A stretch of 64,000 nt of DNA from Viola odorata (Eukaryota > Streptophyta > Magnoliopsida > Malpighiales > Violaceae). Below the pieces are notes generated by a model. That model was not told the origin of the DNA. It did not search any database and saw only the letters and a list, made by a program, of their open reading frames with translations. Position 1 is the stretch's first letter; the number at the start of each line of letters is the position of its first letter. The position numbers were made by a program, and so were the translations under genes. This document shows positions 9,483-20,495 of this stretch, one piece after another. The stretch is taken from assembly GCA_963691705.1 (NCBI GenBank), contig OY829538.1, positions 14,472,443 to 14,536,442 on the forward strand, given 5' to 3'.

Positions 9483-11870
9483 ATGGGTAAAAGAAAAACT
9501 CGTGCTTCTGGGTCTAAATCGATTGATGAGGAAAAATTAGATAATATAGCTAGTACTATTACTTCTCCGACCATCCTTCATAAACATTTAACCGATCACG
9601 GTGCTAACATCCCTGAGGGCTTCAAGGTTTCTGTTGCCCCTGAGTCCCTACGCCTGAACAACGTTCTGACCGGCAAACGCAGAATCTTGTATGCCCAGAT
9701 ATTTCGCTACGGTTTCTGGTTTCCGGTTGACCCTTTTATCCAAGAGTTGCTCACTTCTCTTGATCTGAGCCCTGTTCAATTAGCTCCAAATGCCTACTGT
9801 GGCGTTTATGCATTTCTAGAACTCTGTAAGTACAAGGGAATTACCTCTCCTTCCCTTGCATTACTCAAGTCTTTGTTTCAGATGTATAACCGTCGGGGTG
9901 TGATAGCGATATCACCCCGTTATGATGATGATTCCCTTAAGAAATTCACCTGGAAACTTCTTCATTTAGAGTCTTCCATCAAAAAATGGAAAGAGCAATT
10001 TTTTGTTGTCGAGACTCCCGAGCTTCCGGATCCTTGGTGGCGGTTTGGTTTCATCCAAGGTGTCAAGGACAATGCTTGGTGTCGGGAGGCTCTTAATGAG
10101 ACAGAGCAAAACTGGTTTGATAAGTTACTCAAACTGGAAATCAGCGTTCACACTCGCCTTCTGGCCTGCGGGGCCGATATTCGAGCCTGCGTTAAACGTG
10201 AGTATCGCGTCATTTTTTGATTTTTAGTATTGGTACTAACGCTAACGTTGTCTTGTGCTTTTGCAGTGACTGATCCCAAGTACATTCCCGAGAGTGTTAG
10301 GAGGCGCTTAAAAAGGCTTCGACAAAGAGAGGAGGTTGAGCAAACGGCTGTGGCTGTCGATATCGCCACCACTTCAGTTGTTCCACCTGTTACTATTTCG
10401 ATTCCTCCCCAAACATCTTCTACTTCGGTTGACGAGGAAGTCGAGACCATACCTGTCGGTATTCCTGTCATATCAATTACTGTTCTTCCTGTTCAGCCAA
10501 CCGCCTCTAAGGCTTTAAAGAAAAAAAAGGAAAACAAGGAGCGTTGTCACCCTCCCGCCTTCTTTGGATGCAGCCGCCTCTTCGGAAGCACCTATCGCTG
10601 AGACGGTAACTGCAAATACTCTGCGATACCTCTTGCGCTTATTTTTCAATACCTTTCTGCATTTTCTTTTGTTTTTCATTTCTAGCGATTGGTTTTCTTC
10701 ATAGGATACCTCTGGTGCCTCTACCCATACGCTACCGCTGGGCAATATGGATTTGAGGCATATCCTGGGCCAATCGAGGAAGAGGCAGAGGCCCGATGGA
10801 GAAGGCACAAGCCTGTCTTCGAGTCAAGTTGACGCCGGGGAGAGGCCTCAAACCGTCCTTGACTCTTCAGCACCTCCCCCGGACCAGGCCACTAGCATTT
10901 TTGGGAACATGGCCGCTCCTAGGCCTTTTGAGACTTCTTCACCTTCGTTTGGTTCGGGGGTTCCTCGTTTTTCTTCCAACTTGGTCTACAATGACGACCT
11001 GTTAGGCTTCTCCTCCTATCAACCCCATGACACTTTCGGGCCCCAGGGGGGTTCCTCTACTAACCAGCCTCCCTCTCCTGCCGCTGTGGTCTTTGTTCCT
11101 TCTGACGCTTCAATGCTTAAACGCTTTGGGGAGGGAACGGTAGTGTCCAACCTCTTGGCCGATGTAAGCTCAATTAACGCTACTGGGCCCATTACTCATC
11201 AAGTGGACCTGACTACGCTGCGCAGTTCAGGAATCGTGACCATCAGGGGCGATAACTCTGCTGTCACTTCTTCATATGCTAACATCTCCCGAAGAACGAA
11301 GCACTTTTGCCGCTGAGGGAGATAGAGAGCAAGTTGACTTGCTGCGTTCTAACCTTTGTACTGGTCTCCTCCGGTTTCATCATTATACGGAGCGCATGTC
11401 GCAAAAGACGGCTGCTCTTACCGCTTCCGCGGATAAACTTTCAAAGGAGCAAGAAGAGAAGCAGAGATTGCTGGAAGAACGAGAGGGATGTATAAAGGCC
11501 ATGGAAGTGGCCAAAGAGGAGGCAAGAGAGGCGAAGCAATAGTTGGCCGCTTCTAACGCCGCTCTATCAGCTGAACAGTTGAAAAGTATCGCTCTTGAGG
11601 GAGAGAAAGCAGCCTTGGCGGAAGAGAAGGCAGCCTTGGCAGGAGAGAAGGCGGCACTTGAGAAAGAGACATCAGTCAAGTGTCAGTGGTATATTGAAAG
11701 GACTGCTGCCATCATGGCTGACTGTTTTGTGGAGATTCATGGGGAAGAATTTTACAAGGGTGACGCCATTTCTGACGCTTTTTTGTGAAATTCTGCTGAT
11801 CTTAATGACGAGGGCTTTCGCTTAGCCAGATCGAATGGCTACCAAGGGAAGGAGAGTTCAACGAACTAGT
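9483..11870 (+). pseudogene. aORF4, paralog of aORF3, three exons (copy A)
   Basis: Exon 1 is 9483-10197 (donor GTGAGT). Intron 1 is 10198-10266 (acceptor TTTTGCAG, phase 1). Exon 2 is 10267-10605. Intron 2 is 10606-10704. Exon 3 runs to about 11870. Exon 1 is fully open and carries the same domain as aORF3 (RRILYAQIFRYGFWFPVDPF, LAPNAYCGVYAFLELC, SLALLKSLFQMYNRR, ISPRYDDDS, FFVVETPE). Exon 2 is basic then Pro/Ser/Val rich. Exon 3 has a low-complexity linker, a long Lys/Glu/Ala coiled coil with heptad-like repeats (LAEEKAALAGEKAAL) and the tail WYIERTAAIMADCF. Defects: a shift near 10545, a shift near 11290, and a TAG at 11540. Confidence 0.75.
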
Positions 11871-12553
11871 TGTAAGCAGGGTATTATCACCCCTTCTTTT
11901 TGTGAGGATTAAGCGTTATCCTCTTTTGTATATTTTTGCGACCCTTCGCGGGTGTTTAAACAATAGCACATCTATGGTATTGGTTTCCTCTGTTGTTGAT
12001 TTTCTTTTCTGTATTTCTTTTTCTTTGAATTTCTCGTAGCATGGCCATCATGTCATTATCATCCTGATTATGCTGACGGGCTTTGCCAGGTTCAACTTAA
12101 CCACTGCTCGGCCTCATTAGAGATGACACTCCTCCAAAAAGAAGTATCTTTCCCACAATCAAAAGAGATGACGAATAGGGTCTTTAGGCCCTATTCCTCG
12201 AATCATGTAAAAATCAGCGCGATTGGCCTCATGTCCCTTTTGTTGACGGGTTGTGCAACCCTGCTATCGCCTCGAGCGTCCCCATCTCCGTCAGTCAAAG
12301 ATATCCTGCACACTCTCGATTAATATTTGTTAGTAAGAGATACGCAATAACAGACACGGGTTACCCGTAGGAGCCCATCCGCTGCTGTTCTAGGGTATAG
12401 GTGTCACTCGTTATCGCTTTCTCAACCAACTCACTTCACCAGGGATTCCGCATCTGGTTACTCGCTGGGATTTCGCGATTCTTCATGTTTCCACGTTACC
12501 ACGATCGGCCGAAAAGTGCCTCTTCTTAGTGAGTCGTCTGATCAGGACAGGCT
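11871..12553 (+). other. Tail region of element A, between aORF4 and pol
   Basis: No gene is seen. From about 12405 it matches the tail of copies B and D (TTATCGCTTTCTCAACCA, CTGGTTACTCGCTGGGATT, GTGCCTCTTCTTAGTGAG). It stops abruptly at 12553, where the LTR of element B begins, so element B inserted inside this tail or a rearrangement broke here. Confidence 0.6.
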
Positions 12554-13067
12554 TGATAAGAGTCTGAGGTTTGTTGAGTAGGATCGGCCGCTGGGGGTTG
12601 GTCAGGAACACTATTCTGGTATCTCCGTTACCTGCAAAGCGTCGGAGGGGGTCTCCGGCGTAAACACTCCGATGCCAAAGTCAGTATGAGTGGTGAAAGT
12701 GATAGGGGTTCAACACGCTGTCTTAAGCTTACCCTCCAATCTGGATGGTGGGGGTATTTATAGGTAAAGGAAGGACCTTACCGGCAGGGGGTAGGCATTA
12801 TCTCTGGTAGATGTCGCTTGAGCGCTAGAGAGTGACGTCAGGCGAGGTGACGTCATACGGGGTGACATCATGCATGACCTGGGATGGGATGACGTCGTGC
12901 AAATATCGCATGAGAGCCCCCCCGTTGATGTCGACCATCCCAGGACCGGTCGCCAGGCTAGGGGCGGTAGGAACAGTGCCATGTCCCTCTTGGTAGGTAC
13001 AGTGTTCTGACCTTGCCGCCAAAGTGCGATGGCAGAGATGCCGCTGGTGTGGTGTCAAAGGTTATCA
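12554..13067 (-). repeat. 3' LTR of element B, with bZIP-site cluster
   Basis: This 514-bp LTR has TGATAA/TTATCA ends and is related to, but clearly diverged from, the LTRs of element A (shared CGTCGGAGGGGG.CCGGCG and GATGTCGACCATCC). The TATA box for minus-strand transcription is TATTTATA near 12753. Four TGACG-type sites cluster within 65 bp: TGACGTCA at 12833 and 12848, TGACATCA at 12863, TGACGTCG at 12890. Plant TGA/bZIP factors bind such sites, so stress-responsive expression is plausible. Confidence 0.85.
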
Positions 13068-13257
13068 TATGCCCAACTGAAAATGAGCCCGAGTGTTTAC
13101 CAAGGGTTGCTGCCTCTTCAGGGGCTTCTACATTAATGAGGCCTCGACAGTCGATGAGCTCGCCTTTTTAGAATATTTTTCTCCAGGGTCTATAAATAGG
13201 CCTTTTTCTGTGCTTGTTTTCACAATTCTCCCAAATTTCTTCACCTCTCCTCATTCA

Positions 13258-13461
13258 ATGGATGAAGTTACCAAAAACTTTCTACTCTCCAAGACCTATA
13301 CTCTAAGGAACCTGACTCAGGCAGACATCGATTTCCTGGGGTTGCTGAGCACCAAGACTTCTGAAGATATCCTAGAGCTCCAGGGGATGCTGACTCCCCT
13401 GCAGGCTAGGCAGAATGCTGTCACGATAGAGGACTTCAACCCCGTGGAAGGCGGTGAATGA
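13258..13461 (+). pseudogene. aORF1 (copy B), C-terminally truncated
   Basis: The frame starts MDEVTKNFLLSKT and aligns with aORF1 of copy A through IEDFNPV (about residue 63), then ends at GGE and a stop. The second half of the protein is deleted. The block just inside the LTR (GCCCAACTGAAAATGAGCCCGAGTG, from 13071) is the same as in copies A and D. The TATA box TATAAATA is at 13191-13198, 60-67 bp before the ATG, matching the other copies exactly in spacing. Confidence 0.65.
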
Positions 13462-13920
13462 TTTTCTCGTTAGATTGCCGCGCTATTGATTTTTCCTTCC
13501 TTGCATGCCGCACTGTTGATTTTTATTTTTATTTTGGGAAAAAGAACCTCTTCATGCGGTAAAAATGAGTTTAGTGTCTCCTGGGATCCAGCACCCTTTC
13601 TTCTGCTTGACCGATAGATGATAATAAATGTCTCCCCTCCCCAACCGTTTCCAGATTTATTCCGCGCCGTTTCTTGAGGGTTAACAGATTGGGCGATTAT
13701 CTCGACACCTTTTAGTTGGCGCAGACTTCCAACAGTTGCAGCTGCAAAATCTGATCTCTTCGCCCCTCTGACCATTGTTCTCGAATGCATTAATTATTTT
13801 TCAAAAACACGCGAGAAGGCAGGAGCAGTTCCTTGCTTTGGCTATATAATGGGGCTCTTCTTTCTTTTCCCTGTTCATCCCTCTTTGGCTCATTTCTTTC
13901 TTACTATTGCCGATATTTTC
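13462..13920 (+). promoter_or_regulatory. Spacer and promoter of aORF2 (copy B)
   Basis: No gene is seen. It holds the conserved GATTGGGCGA tract near 13687 and a TATA box TATATAAT at 13843-13850, 78 bp before the aORF2 ATG. It is shorter than in copy A because the junction after aORF1 is deleted, and the second LTR-edge motif is missing. Confidence 0.55.
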
Positions 13921-14397
13921 ATGGCTGACTCATATTTTTTGCGCACTGCTGCTCGCGACTCTCCTTCGACTCCTCCGACTTCACCAGACTCCAACAACCC
14001 TCCTTCATTGCCCCCATGGAGGCTTATCAAACGCAAGGGTCGTAAGAGATCAAAAAGGCCGGCAAAGAAGGTCTTCGAGTCTTTCTTTGCTGGCTACAAT
14101 CCTCACTATTCCACGTTGCAGAGAGGAGATGAGGTGTCGCTGTCTGCCAATCGCTCTCCCCCTGGGAAAGGAGTTCCTATTCAGAACACTGATTCAAAGT
14201 TAACAACGTCCTTTATCGGGGGGAATCTCCACACTGCTTCAATAGAGGAGGCTGCCCCCGCGACAAGCCCTGTGTCTAAGCTTAGCCAAAGGCCCTGTAG
14301 GGTTGATGAGCCTTTTCCCCCCTACAGTAGCGGGTTGCCATCGTCTCCGGAGGACTATGATTACGTTTACGACATGGACTGGGCCGATGAGGATTGA
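13921..14397 (+). CDS. aORF2, small basic/acidic antisense protein (copy B)
   Basis: An intact 158-residue frame from the conserved MADSY start. The Ser/Pro segment (PSTPPTSPDSNNPPS), the basic cluster (KRKGRKRSKRPAKK, about residues 36-50) and the acidic end (SSPEDYDYVYDMDWADED) match copies A and D. The middle is variable, which suggests only the two charged ends are constrained. Two AATAAA signals (14436 and 14444) follow the stop by about 40-50 bp and fit a real 3' end. No known domain. An upstream in-frame ATG at 13849 exists, but cross-copy conservation begins at MADSY, so 13921 is chosen. Confidence 0.65.
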   Translation: MADSYFLRTAARDSPSTPPTSPDSNNPPSLPPWRLIKRKGRKRSKRPAKKVFESFFAGYNPHYSTLQRGDEVSLSANRSPPGKGVPIQNTDSKLTTSFIGGNLHTASIEEAAPATSPVSKLSQRPCRVDEPFPPYSSGLPSSPEDYDYVYDMDWADED

Positions 14398-14895
14398 CAG
14401 TGCCATGCTTGTTGTAGATGCCACTGGCTCTTTTGAATAAATGAATAAAATAATATTTTGCTTTTCTCTTCTTTATTTCTGTCTTGTGACGCTTCATGGG
14501 GTAACTGACGCTGAACAGTTTATTTACCGCCTCACATAACCGTCTTCTCTGGCTTTTTTGTAATTCACGATATTTCCTTTGCGAAATTCGAGGCGAGTGC
14601 TTGACTTTAAGTTTCCTGTCAGGGTCTTTCCACGTGTCACTTTTATTTTACACGTGTTTTGCTGTGATGGGTTGCCTGGCTGTCCGATTTCTAGCCATCT
14701 CTTTTAAAAGGAAATTCGCTCCTTCTTTCTATCCTTTTGCCCTTCTTTTAAATTTCCCAATCTCTCTTCGCGTTTCCACTCGCTCCGAGGAAATTCTCTC
14801 GTTCGCATCCAGACGATCCGTATACTAATTTTGGTCTTCTTTTCAAGGTATTCTGCTCGATCTTGCTTTGATTTTCCTTTTGCTACTTATCTGTC
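14398..14895 (+). promoter_or_regulatory. Spacer and promoter of aORF3 (copy B): G-box and TATA
   Basis: CACGTG at 14631-14636 (CCACGTGTCAC context) and TTTAAAA at 14703-14709. The ATG is 193 bp after the TATA. An AAGGTATTCTG motif lies about 50 bp before the ATG, as in copy A. Confidence 0.65.
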
Positions 14896-17032
14896 ATGCC
14901 TCACACAAGATCTCAGTCTAGCTCTCTGGTTATTCCTGGGGCAATCTCTCGATATCCTGAGCTTGAAAACACCCCTAGCATCTTTACTTGCCCCACTGTT
15001 CTGCACCTCAAACTAGAAAGCAATAACATTACTTTCCCCAGTGGTTACAGTCCTTCTATTCCTACCAACACTATGAGTCTCCATAGCAGGCTTTGGGGAA
15101 CTCGTAGGATACTTTATTTTAAGATGTTTCAATACGGGTTCCGCCTCCCTGTTCATGCCACACTAGAGAGCGTGCTGCGTGAGCATGGGCTTAACCCTGC
15201 GCAGATCACCCCTTCCTCGTGGAGTGACATCTACGCTTTCCTCCGCGCTTGCGAGTTAAAAGATATTCTTGTTCCCTCTGTCGCTTTGTTTCGCAAGTTT
15301 TTGACTCTAGTCTGTCGCGACGACTTTATTGATATTACCCCAAGGTGGGGTGATGCCTTAGTTGGGATTTTTTGGCAAAGATTTCAAGGATTTGAGGAGA
15401 GCGTCGAAGACTGGAAGAGCGGTTTCTTCATTGTCAAATTACCCTCTCATCTATGGCGCTCTGGCTTCAACCTAGATGTCGTTGATTGGGTGAAGCCAGG
15501 GGTTCTGTCTAGGGAAGAGTTAGGCCAAGCCAACGCCTTGTTGGAGATGGAGTCGTCCTTCCAGATCTAAAACTTTGCCTTGTATATGCCTTTGTCTGAG
15601 TGTACCATAGGTGAGTTTTTTAAACTTTGTCACTGTCTTACTTATCCATTGTTTACTAACATAACTTCTTGCAGGAGAGACTGTCGCTCGTCCCCTTCCA
15701 AGGGGTAACGCTTGCTCCAAGATTATCTCGTCTCTAGTGACAACTCCTTCTACTTCTACTGGGGCTCAGGCTGACTATTGCATGCCCATAAAGAAAAGGG
15801 CTTCACATGCGGCTCTCTCGAGGGAGTGCGGTGCTTCTACCCGCGCTTCTCGCTTCGTGGAGAATTGGTTGCCGACTCGGAAGAGGGGGTCCAGCTCCGG
15901 TTCACTAGTGATTGAGACGAAGATTTTCTCTTACGGAGGATATGGAGGACATGGATATAGAGCTGAGTCTTCGCCTAGCCTCTGCGGCTCAACGAAAGAG
16001 GCTAAGGGAGGACAGCGAAATTTGGGTGGCGAAGGTTGCTGTTCAGCCCACAACGGTTCCAGCGACAGCCCCTATCGCTTCTCGAGTTGCCGCTTCTCCT
16101 AGTGTCACACCGCTTCCTCGATTCCTCACTCGCCCCCTCTTAATGGGGTTCCTGCTGCTGCAGTGGTATCGCCACTAGTAACGGAGCCTGCTCCTGTCAT
16201 GGAGTCTCCTCCTTCGCCTATCAGTTCCTGCATCCCTGACGTGGTGGTGTCAGCTCAGAGTATGACTGGTTATTTTTATTTTCCGCCAAAGTCTCCTTGC
16301 CTGTTGTTCCTTACTTCTATTTGAGGTACCGGCGGTTCGGTCGACAATTCTGCCCCTTCCTTTATTGCTGACCTTTCCACTGATGGGCCTCAAGGGGCTC
16401 CTTCGCACCAACTAGGTTTGTCAAAATTTGGGACTGACGGGTTTCGCGCCTTAGGTGTATCAGACCCCTTGTCGCGAGACCAGCCCACAACTATCTTGGC
16501 GTGCGAGATGTTTCGCGTCCCTGAGGATGAGAATAGGTTACTACAGCTTCCTCCTGATGCTCAGCAGGCGCGAGTTATGAATAATTGCCTTGCCGTCTTC
16601 CGGGAACTTCATTACTTTACCAAGGCCCTCGGTAAGCAGTTCCAAGATCCTGATACCTTGGCTAAAGTGGAAGAGCTAACACGGCTTCAGAAACGCACCC
16701 AAGCTGAGTTGCGCGAGTGCCGTACTGACCTTGCTCGGGAAAAGTCTAAAGGAAAAGCTAAGGTTGAAGCTTTGGAAGCTGAGTTGGTAGCTTCCCAGAA
16801 GAAAAATTCTCTTCTTCACGAAGAGATATCATCTCGCGATGCTGATTTGGCGAAGGTTGCTTCGAAGGTGACTTGGTGGAAGAAGAAAGCTGTAAGAGAC
16901 TTTACTACCGGGTTCGCGGATCAGTGCCATGGTAGGGCCTTTGATCCAGCTCAAATTGCCGAGTATGCCTCCACAAAAATGAAAGAGATTGTCGAAAGTG
17001 AGGAGGGCTTCTTTTCCTGTGAAGAGGAGTGA
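14896..17032 (+). pseudogene. aORF3, large antisense transposon protein (copy B)
   Basis: Exon 1 is 14896-15610 (donor GTGAGT). Intron 1 is 15611-15674 (acceptor CTTGCAG), phase 1. Exon 2 runs to 17032. The N-terminal domain is well kept: FPSGYSPSIP, GTRRILYFKMFQYGFRLPVHA, LNPAQITPSSWSDIYAFLRACE, FRKFLTLVC, FQGFEESVEDWKSGFFIVKLPSHLW. A TAA at 15568 interrupts exon 1 near its end. Exon 2 has FVENWLPTRKRGSSSG, a shift near 15940 and a stop-containing Pro/Ser linker. The open end (16418-17032) carries GVSDPLSRDQPTTIL, FRELHYFTKALG, the coiled coil (residues about 85-150 of that stretch) and FDPAQIAEYASTKMKEI. Same gene as at 6778 and 54101. Confidence 0.78.
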
Positions 17033-17689
17033 TGAGACGACATCCATGCTAGGTCCCTCTGATACCGGTTGATTAAGGGTGTCGCTTTATTACCCGTTCC
17101 GCTGTTGTACTATTTTTCTTTTTGAACTTTGATATTGCCTCCGTGCTTTGTAATAATTCTTGTACGCCTGGCCAGATAACACATGTACCCTGGCGGTGTT
17201 GCCTTTGAATTTACTTATCACTGTCTGCTTGCACTATGTGTCATACTTTTTGCATGTCGCGGCCTTATGACTTGCCTTCTCTTTCGTTGGGGCTTATTTT
17301 CACTTTTTAGAGCATTTAATGCTCTGACCTCTTTTATTGATGCACAAGAGACAGCCATGATGCTCTAGGCACACGTGCCCTCCAAGGATAGCACTAGGGG
17401 AATAGTGAGGCTGAAAATATCTTTTCACTCGCCTGGGGTTGTACCCATTTCCCGCGGCCCTTATTTTTGACACGTTATACGCAATGATCACTTGACCTGT
17501 CATTTTCACTTGAGCCTTAGCGTTATAAAACCCTTTCCATCCTCTTTTTTCATCTTTCGCTTGCTGCTTCTTTCTCAAAGAAAACAAAACAACTTCTCTT
17601 CCTCTTGTTGTAACCCGTCGCCACCTGGGTGCCCCCTCCTTCATTCCCGAAAAGGTATCTTCTACTCTTCCATTAGTTTAGTCTTACTC
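17033..17689 (+). promoter_or_regulatory. Spacer and promoter of aORF4 (copy B)
   Basis: TTTGTAATAATTC (17149) marks the aORF3 3' flank. The palindrome GAGCATTTAATGCTC is near 17311, the G-box CACGTG at 17372-17377 and TATAAAA at 17524-17530; the ATG is 166 bp after the TATA. No gene is seen. Confidence 0.65.
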
Positions 17690-18401
17690 ATGGCCCGTAA
17701 TCACCGTTATTCCCCACCCCAATCTGGGGAAGGAGATATTGAGACTACTGTCTCCACCATTACTTCCTCCGTTGTTCTTCGGTGGCGGTTGCGCAATTAT
17801 AGCGCTGACCTTGATCATTTGGAGGGGTATTCTACTGAAGTTTCCCCTAGGTCTCTTCGCCTTAACAGCGAATTACCTGGCAACCGTAGGATTCTTTATG
17901 CTAAGATGTTTCACGATGGTTTTTGACTCCCTCTGGATCCCCTGGTTGCAGAATTGCTTTCTAAATTTGACTTGAACGCTGCCCAGTTGAGCCCAAATGC
18001 TTATTGTGGCATTTATGCCTTTATAGCTCTCTGTAGGCATATAGGGATTGAATCCCCCTCTCTATTGTTGCTTCGATCCCCTTTTCAACTATACAATCAC
18101 AGTAATGATGTCGTAGCGATATCGCCTCGCTATGATGATCATTCACTAAAGCCCCTCACCTGGAAATTATTACATCTTGAATCCTCTGTTGACGCTTGGA
18201 AGAAGGGGTTTTTTATTGTCACCTTGCCTGAGCCTTTGTGGAGAAGTGGATTTAATTTGAGTATTAGGGACGGCGCCTGGGGTGGGAAACCGCACCTAGG
18301 ACCAGTTGAGCAAGGTTGGTTGGATAAATTGCTCAATCTGACAGGGATTCCTGGTGTTCACACTCGCGAGCTTGCGTGTTGGGGTGACATCCAAGGCTAA
18401 A
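17690..18401 (+). pseudogene. aORF4 exon 1 only (copy B)
   Basis: The frame starts MARNHRYSPPQSGEGDIETT and carries the aORF4 N-terminal domain (RRILYAKMFHDGF, LDLNAAQLSPNAYCGIYAF, LLLLRSPFQLYNH, ISPRYDDHS, FFIVTLPEPLWRSGFN). A TGA at 17924 replaces an Arg codon (CGA to TGA by the look of the paralogs) and a TAA at 18398 closes the frame just before the conserved donor GTGAGC. Exons 2 and 3 are missing; the sequence passes straight to the tail. The inverted copy C (26420-24131) keeps all three exons and is the closest relative. Confidence 0.75.
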
Positions 18402-19547
18402 GTGAGCACCCTCCACTTCATTGCGTGTTATTTTCCTTTGCCCATAATCTTTTCTTAATTTGTTGTTGTTTACTCGCAAACTTGCAACACTTATGTTGAT
18501 ATGGTGATGCCGCCTGCGCACTCGGACCTTCTTTGTAGGACCATAACATGTAATGTCCGAAGCGGTGTCGCGCTTTTCTCCTCCTCATGAGGGCCTGTGC
18601 GATGAAACAGAACTGGCATTCTCCCTCATCTCGAACCGCATTCAGAGTAGCAAGATGGCCACCCTTTGTCTTGCCATAGCCTCATTGTTTTCTCGAGTGC
18701 TTCGTCACCTCGATATTTTGCCAATTTTCCTACACATTTTCACTTATTATTGTGTTAGTAGCGACATGTGACAAAAGGTCATAATTACCTTGGAGTGTTG
18801 TCGCGTGCTCTCCAAGCTCACTTGGCGCGATCCCCCTACGATGTCGCTCGTGTCACATACTCATCCAGCCAAACTTCACCGGGTTTGTTCCTTCCGGTTA
18901 CTAGCTGGGGTATCGTGACTTCTTATATTTCTCAATTGGTCGAGAAGTGCCTCGTCTCAGTGAGCCGCCTGATAAAGGCCGACCATCACGAGGGTAGGAC
19001 TTTTCACTTCCCAGCGTTGTCACCTCGCACCTCGAAATGTGCCTCATCTTGGTGATGTACCTGTGTTAGCGCCACCATCGTAAGGATAGGATTTTCACTT
19101 TCGGGGTGGAGTTTTTATCTTCCCTGGGGTCGTGCCTCACTTAGTGATCAACCATCTATGTAAGCACGGGTTGTCAAAAGGATAGGACTTTTCACTCCCA
19201 GGTAGTCGGGGCGTGCCTCTTCTGGGTACCCCCAGGATAGGACTTTTCACTCCCGACAGTGCTGGAGCGTGTCTCGTCTTAGTGAGCCGCCTGATCAAGG
19301 CCGGCCTCACAAGGATAGAACTTTTCACTTCCAGCACCATATATTTCTAGGGTCGCCGAGGCGTGCCTCGTCTTAGTGGCCCGTCTGTATTAGCTCAGTC
19401 TACCACAAGGCTAGGACTTTTCACTCCCGACTCCCCTTCTTCGTTATCTGCACACCACAGACAACCAACAAAGAAACACAAGAGATATCTCTAAAATTGT
19501 TGTTAGAGCATGCGCCATGGCATGTCAAATTCTAGCATGATATAATT
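18402..19547 (+). repeat. Tail minisatellite of element B (left inverted-repeat arm)
   Basis: No gene is seen. From 18730 the unit TAGTAGCGACAT...GGCGCGATC..CGATGTCGCTCG is followed by repeated units built on AAGGATAGGACTTTTCACTCC...GCGTGCCTCGTCTTAGTG (units near 18990, 19180, 19235, 19310, 19410). Positions 18730-19375 are an inverted copy of 22918-23560. It sits between the converging 3' ends of aORF4 and pol. Confidence 0.75.
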
Positions 19548-20494
19548 TCAAGCGAGCAATGTTCCAAGAGCTAGGTAAGGGAGCACCGTCGACTGTTTCC
19601 AGGTGATATGCCCCCTTCCCGATAATGCGGGTGACATGGTATGGGCCTCCCAATTCGAGCTAACTTTCCACATCCGTTGGCCCGCAGCTTGCTTGTCTCT
19701 GAGCACCAAGTCTCCCGCCTTGAGTAGCCGCTCCTTAACGTGTCTATTATGATACCGCGCCATTTTCCTTTTATAGTGCATTGTTTTCAGGAGGGCTTCC
19801 TCATGTAGCTCAGGTAACACATCAAGGTTAGCTCGTAACCTTTCTTCGTTCAACTCTTCTTTGAAGTATTCAACCCTTAAGCTTAGGGTGCCGATTTCCA
19901 CAGGCGTGACAGCCTCAGTGCCAAAGGCCATCGCGAAGGGCGTTTCCCTTGTGACAGTTTTGACAGTCATGCAGTAGGCCCACATCACATAGGGTAGTTC
20001 ATACGACCATTTCTTCTTTGACCCCTCCAGGTTTTTCTTAATGCTGCTCAGGATGCTCTGGTTGGTCACCTCGACCTGGCCGTTAGTCTGGGGATGTGCC
20101 ACAGAGGAAAACCTTTGTTCGATCTGGAATTCCTCCCACTGTTCCTTGAAGAAGCGGCTGGTAAATTGCGTCCCGTTGTCACTGACCAGCACACGAGGTA
20201 ACCCGAACCACATGATAACTTGGTGCTTAAAGAAGTGCAATGCTTTCTCTGTTGTAATGCTGGCTACCGCTTCCGCTTCAGTCCATTTTGTGAAGTAGTC
20301 CACGGCTACGATTACGAATTTTAATTGGGATCTCGCCTTAGGAAAAGGGCCTAGAATGTCAATTCCCCACTTAGCGAAAGGGCAGGGTGCCACGATCTGA
20401 GAAATTTCAGTGGCAGGTTGTCGGGGGATTTTAGCAAATTCTTGGCATTTGTGACACGTTTGCGCGAAGTTGTTGCAATCCCTGCGGATGGTGG
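19548..20494 (-). pseudogene. Integrase of Tat element B
   Basis: The open stretch covers 281 residues. The core triad is visible: WGIDILGPF (Asp), LVSDNGTQF (Asp), AHPQTNGQVEVTNQ (Glu). Then come the linker WAYCMTVKTVTRETPF, the GTEAVTPVEIG motif typical of plant Tat integrases, and the C-terminal DNA-binding part (LLKAGDLVLRDKQAAGQRMW). A frameshift near 19645 spoils the last 40 residues. Upstream, the end of the zinc domain (PTIRRDCNNFAQTCHKCQEFAKIP) is in frame except for a stop at about 20494. It would insert element cDNA in the nucleus. Confidence 0.88.
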
Positions 20495-20495
20495 G

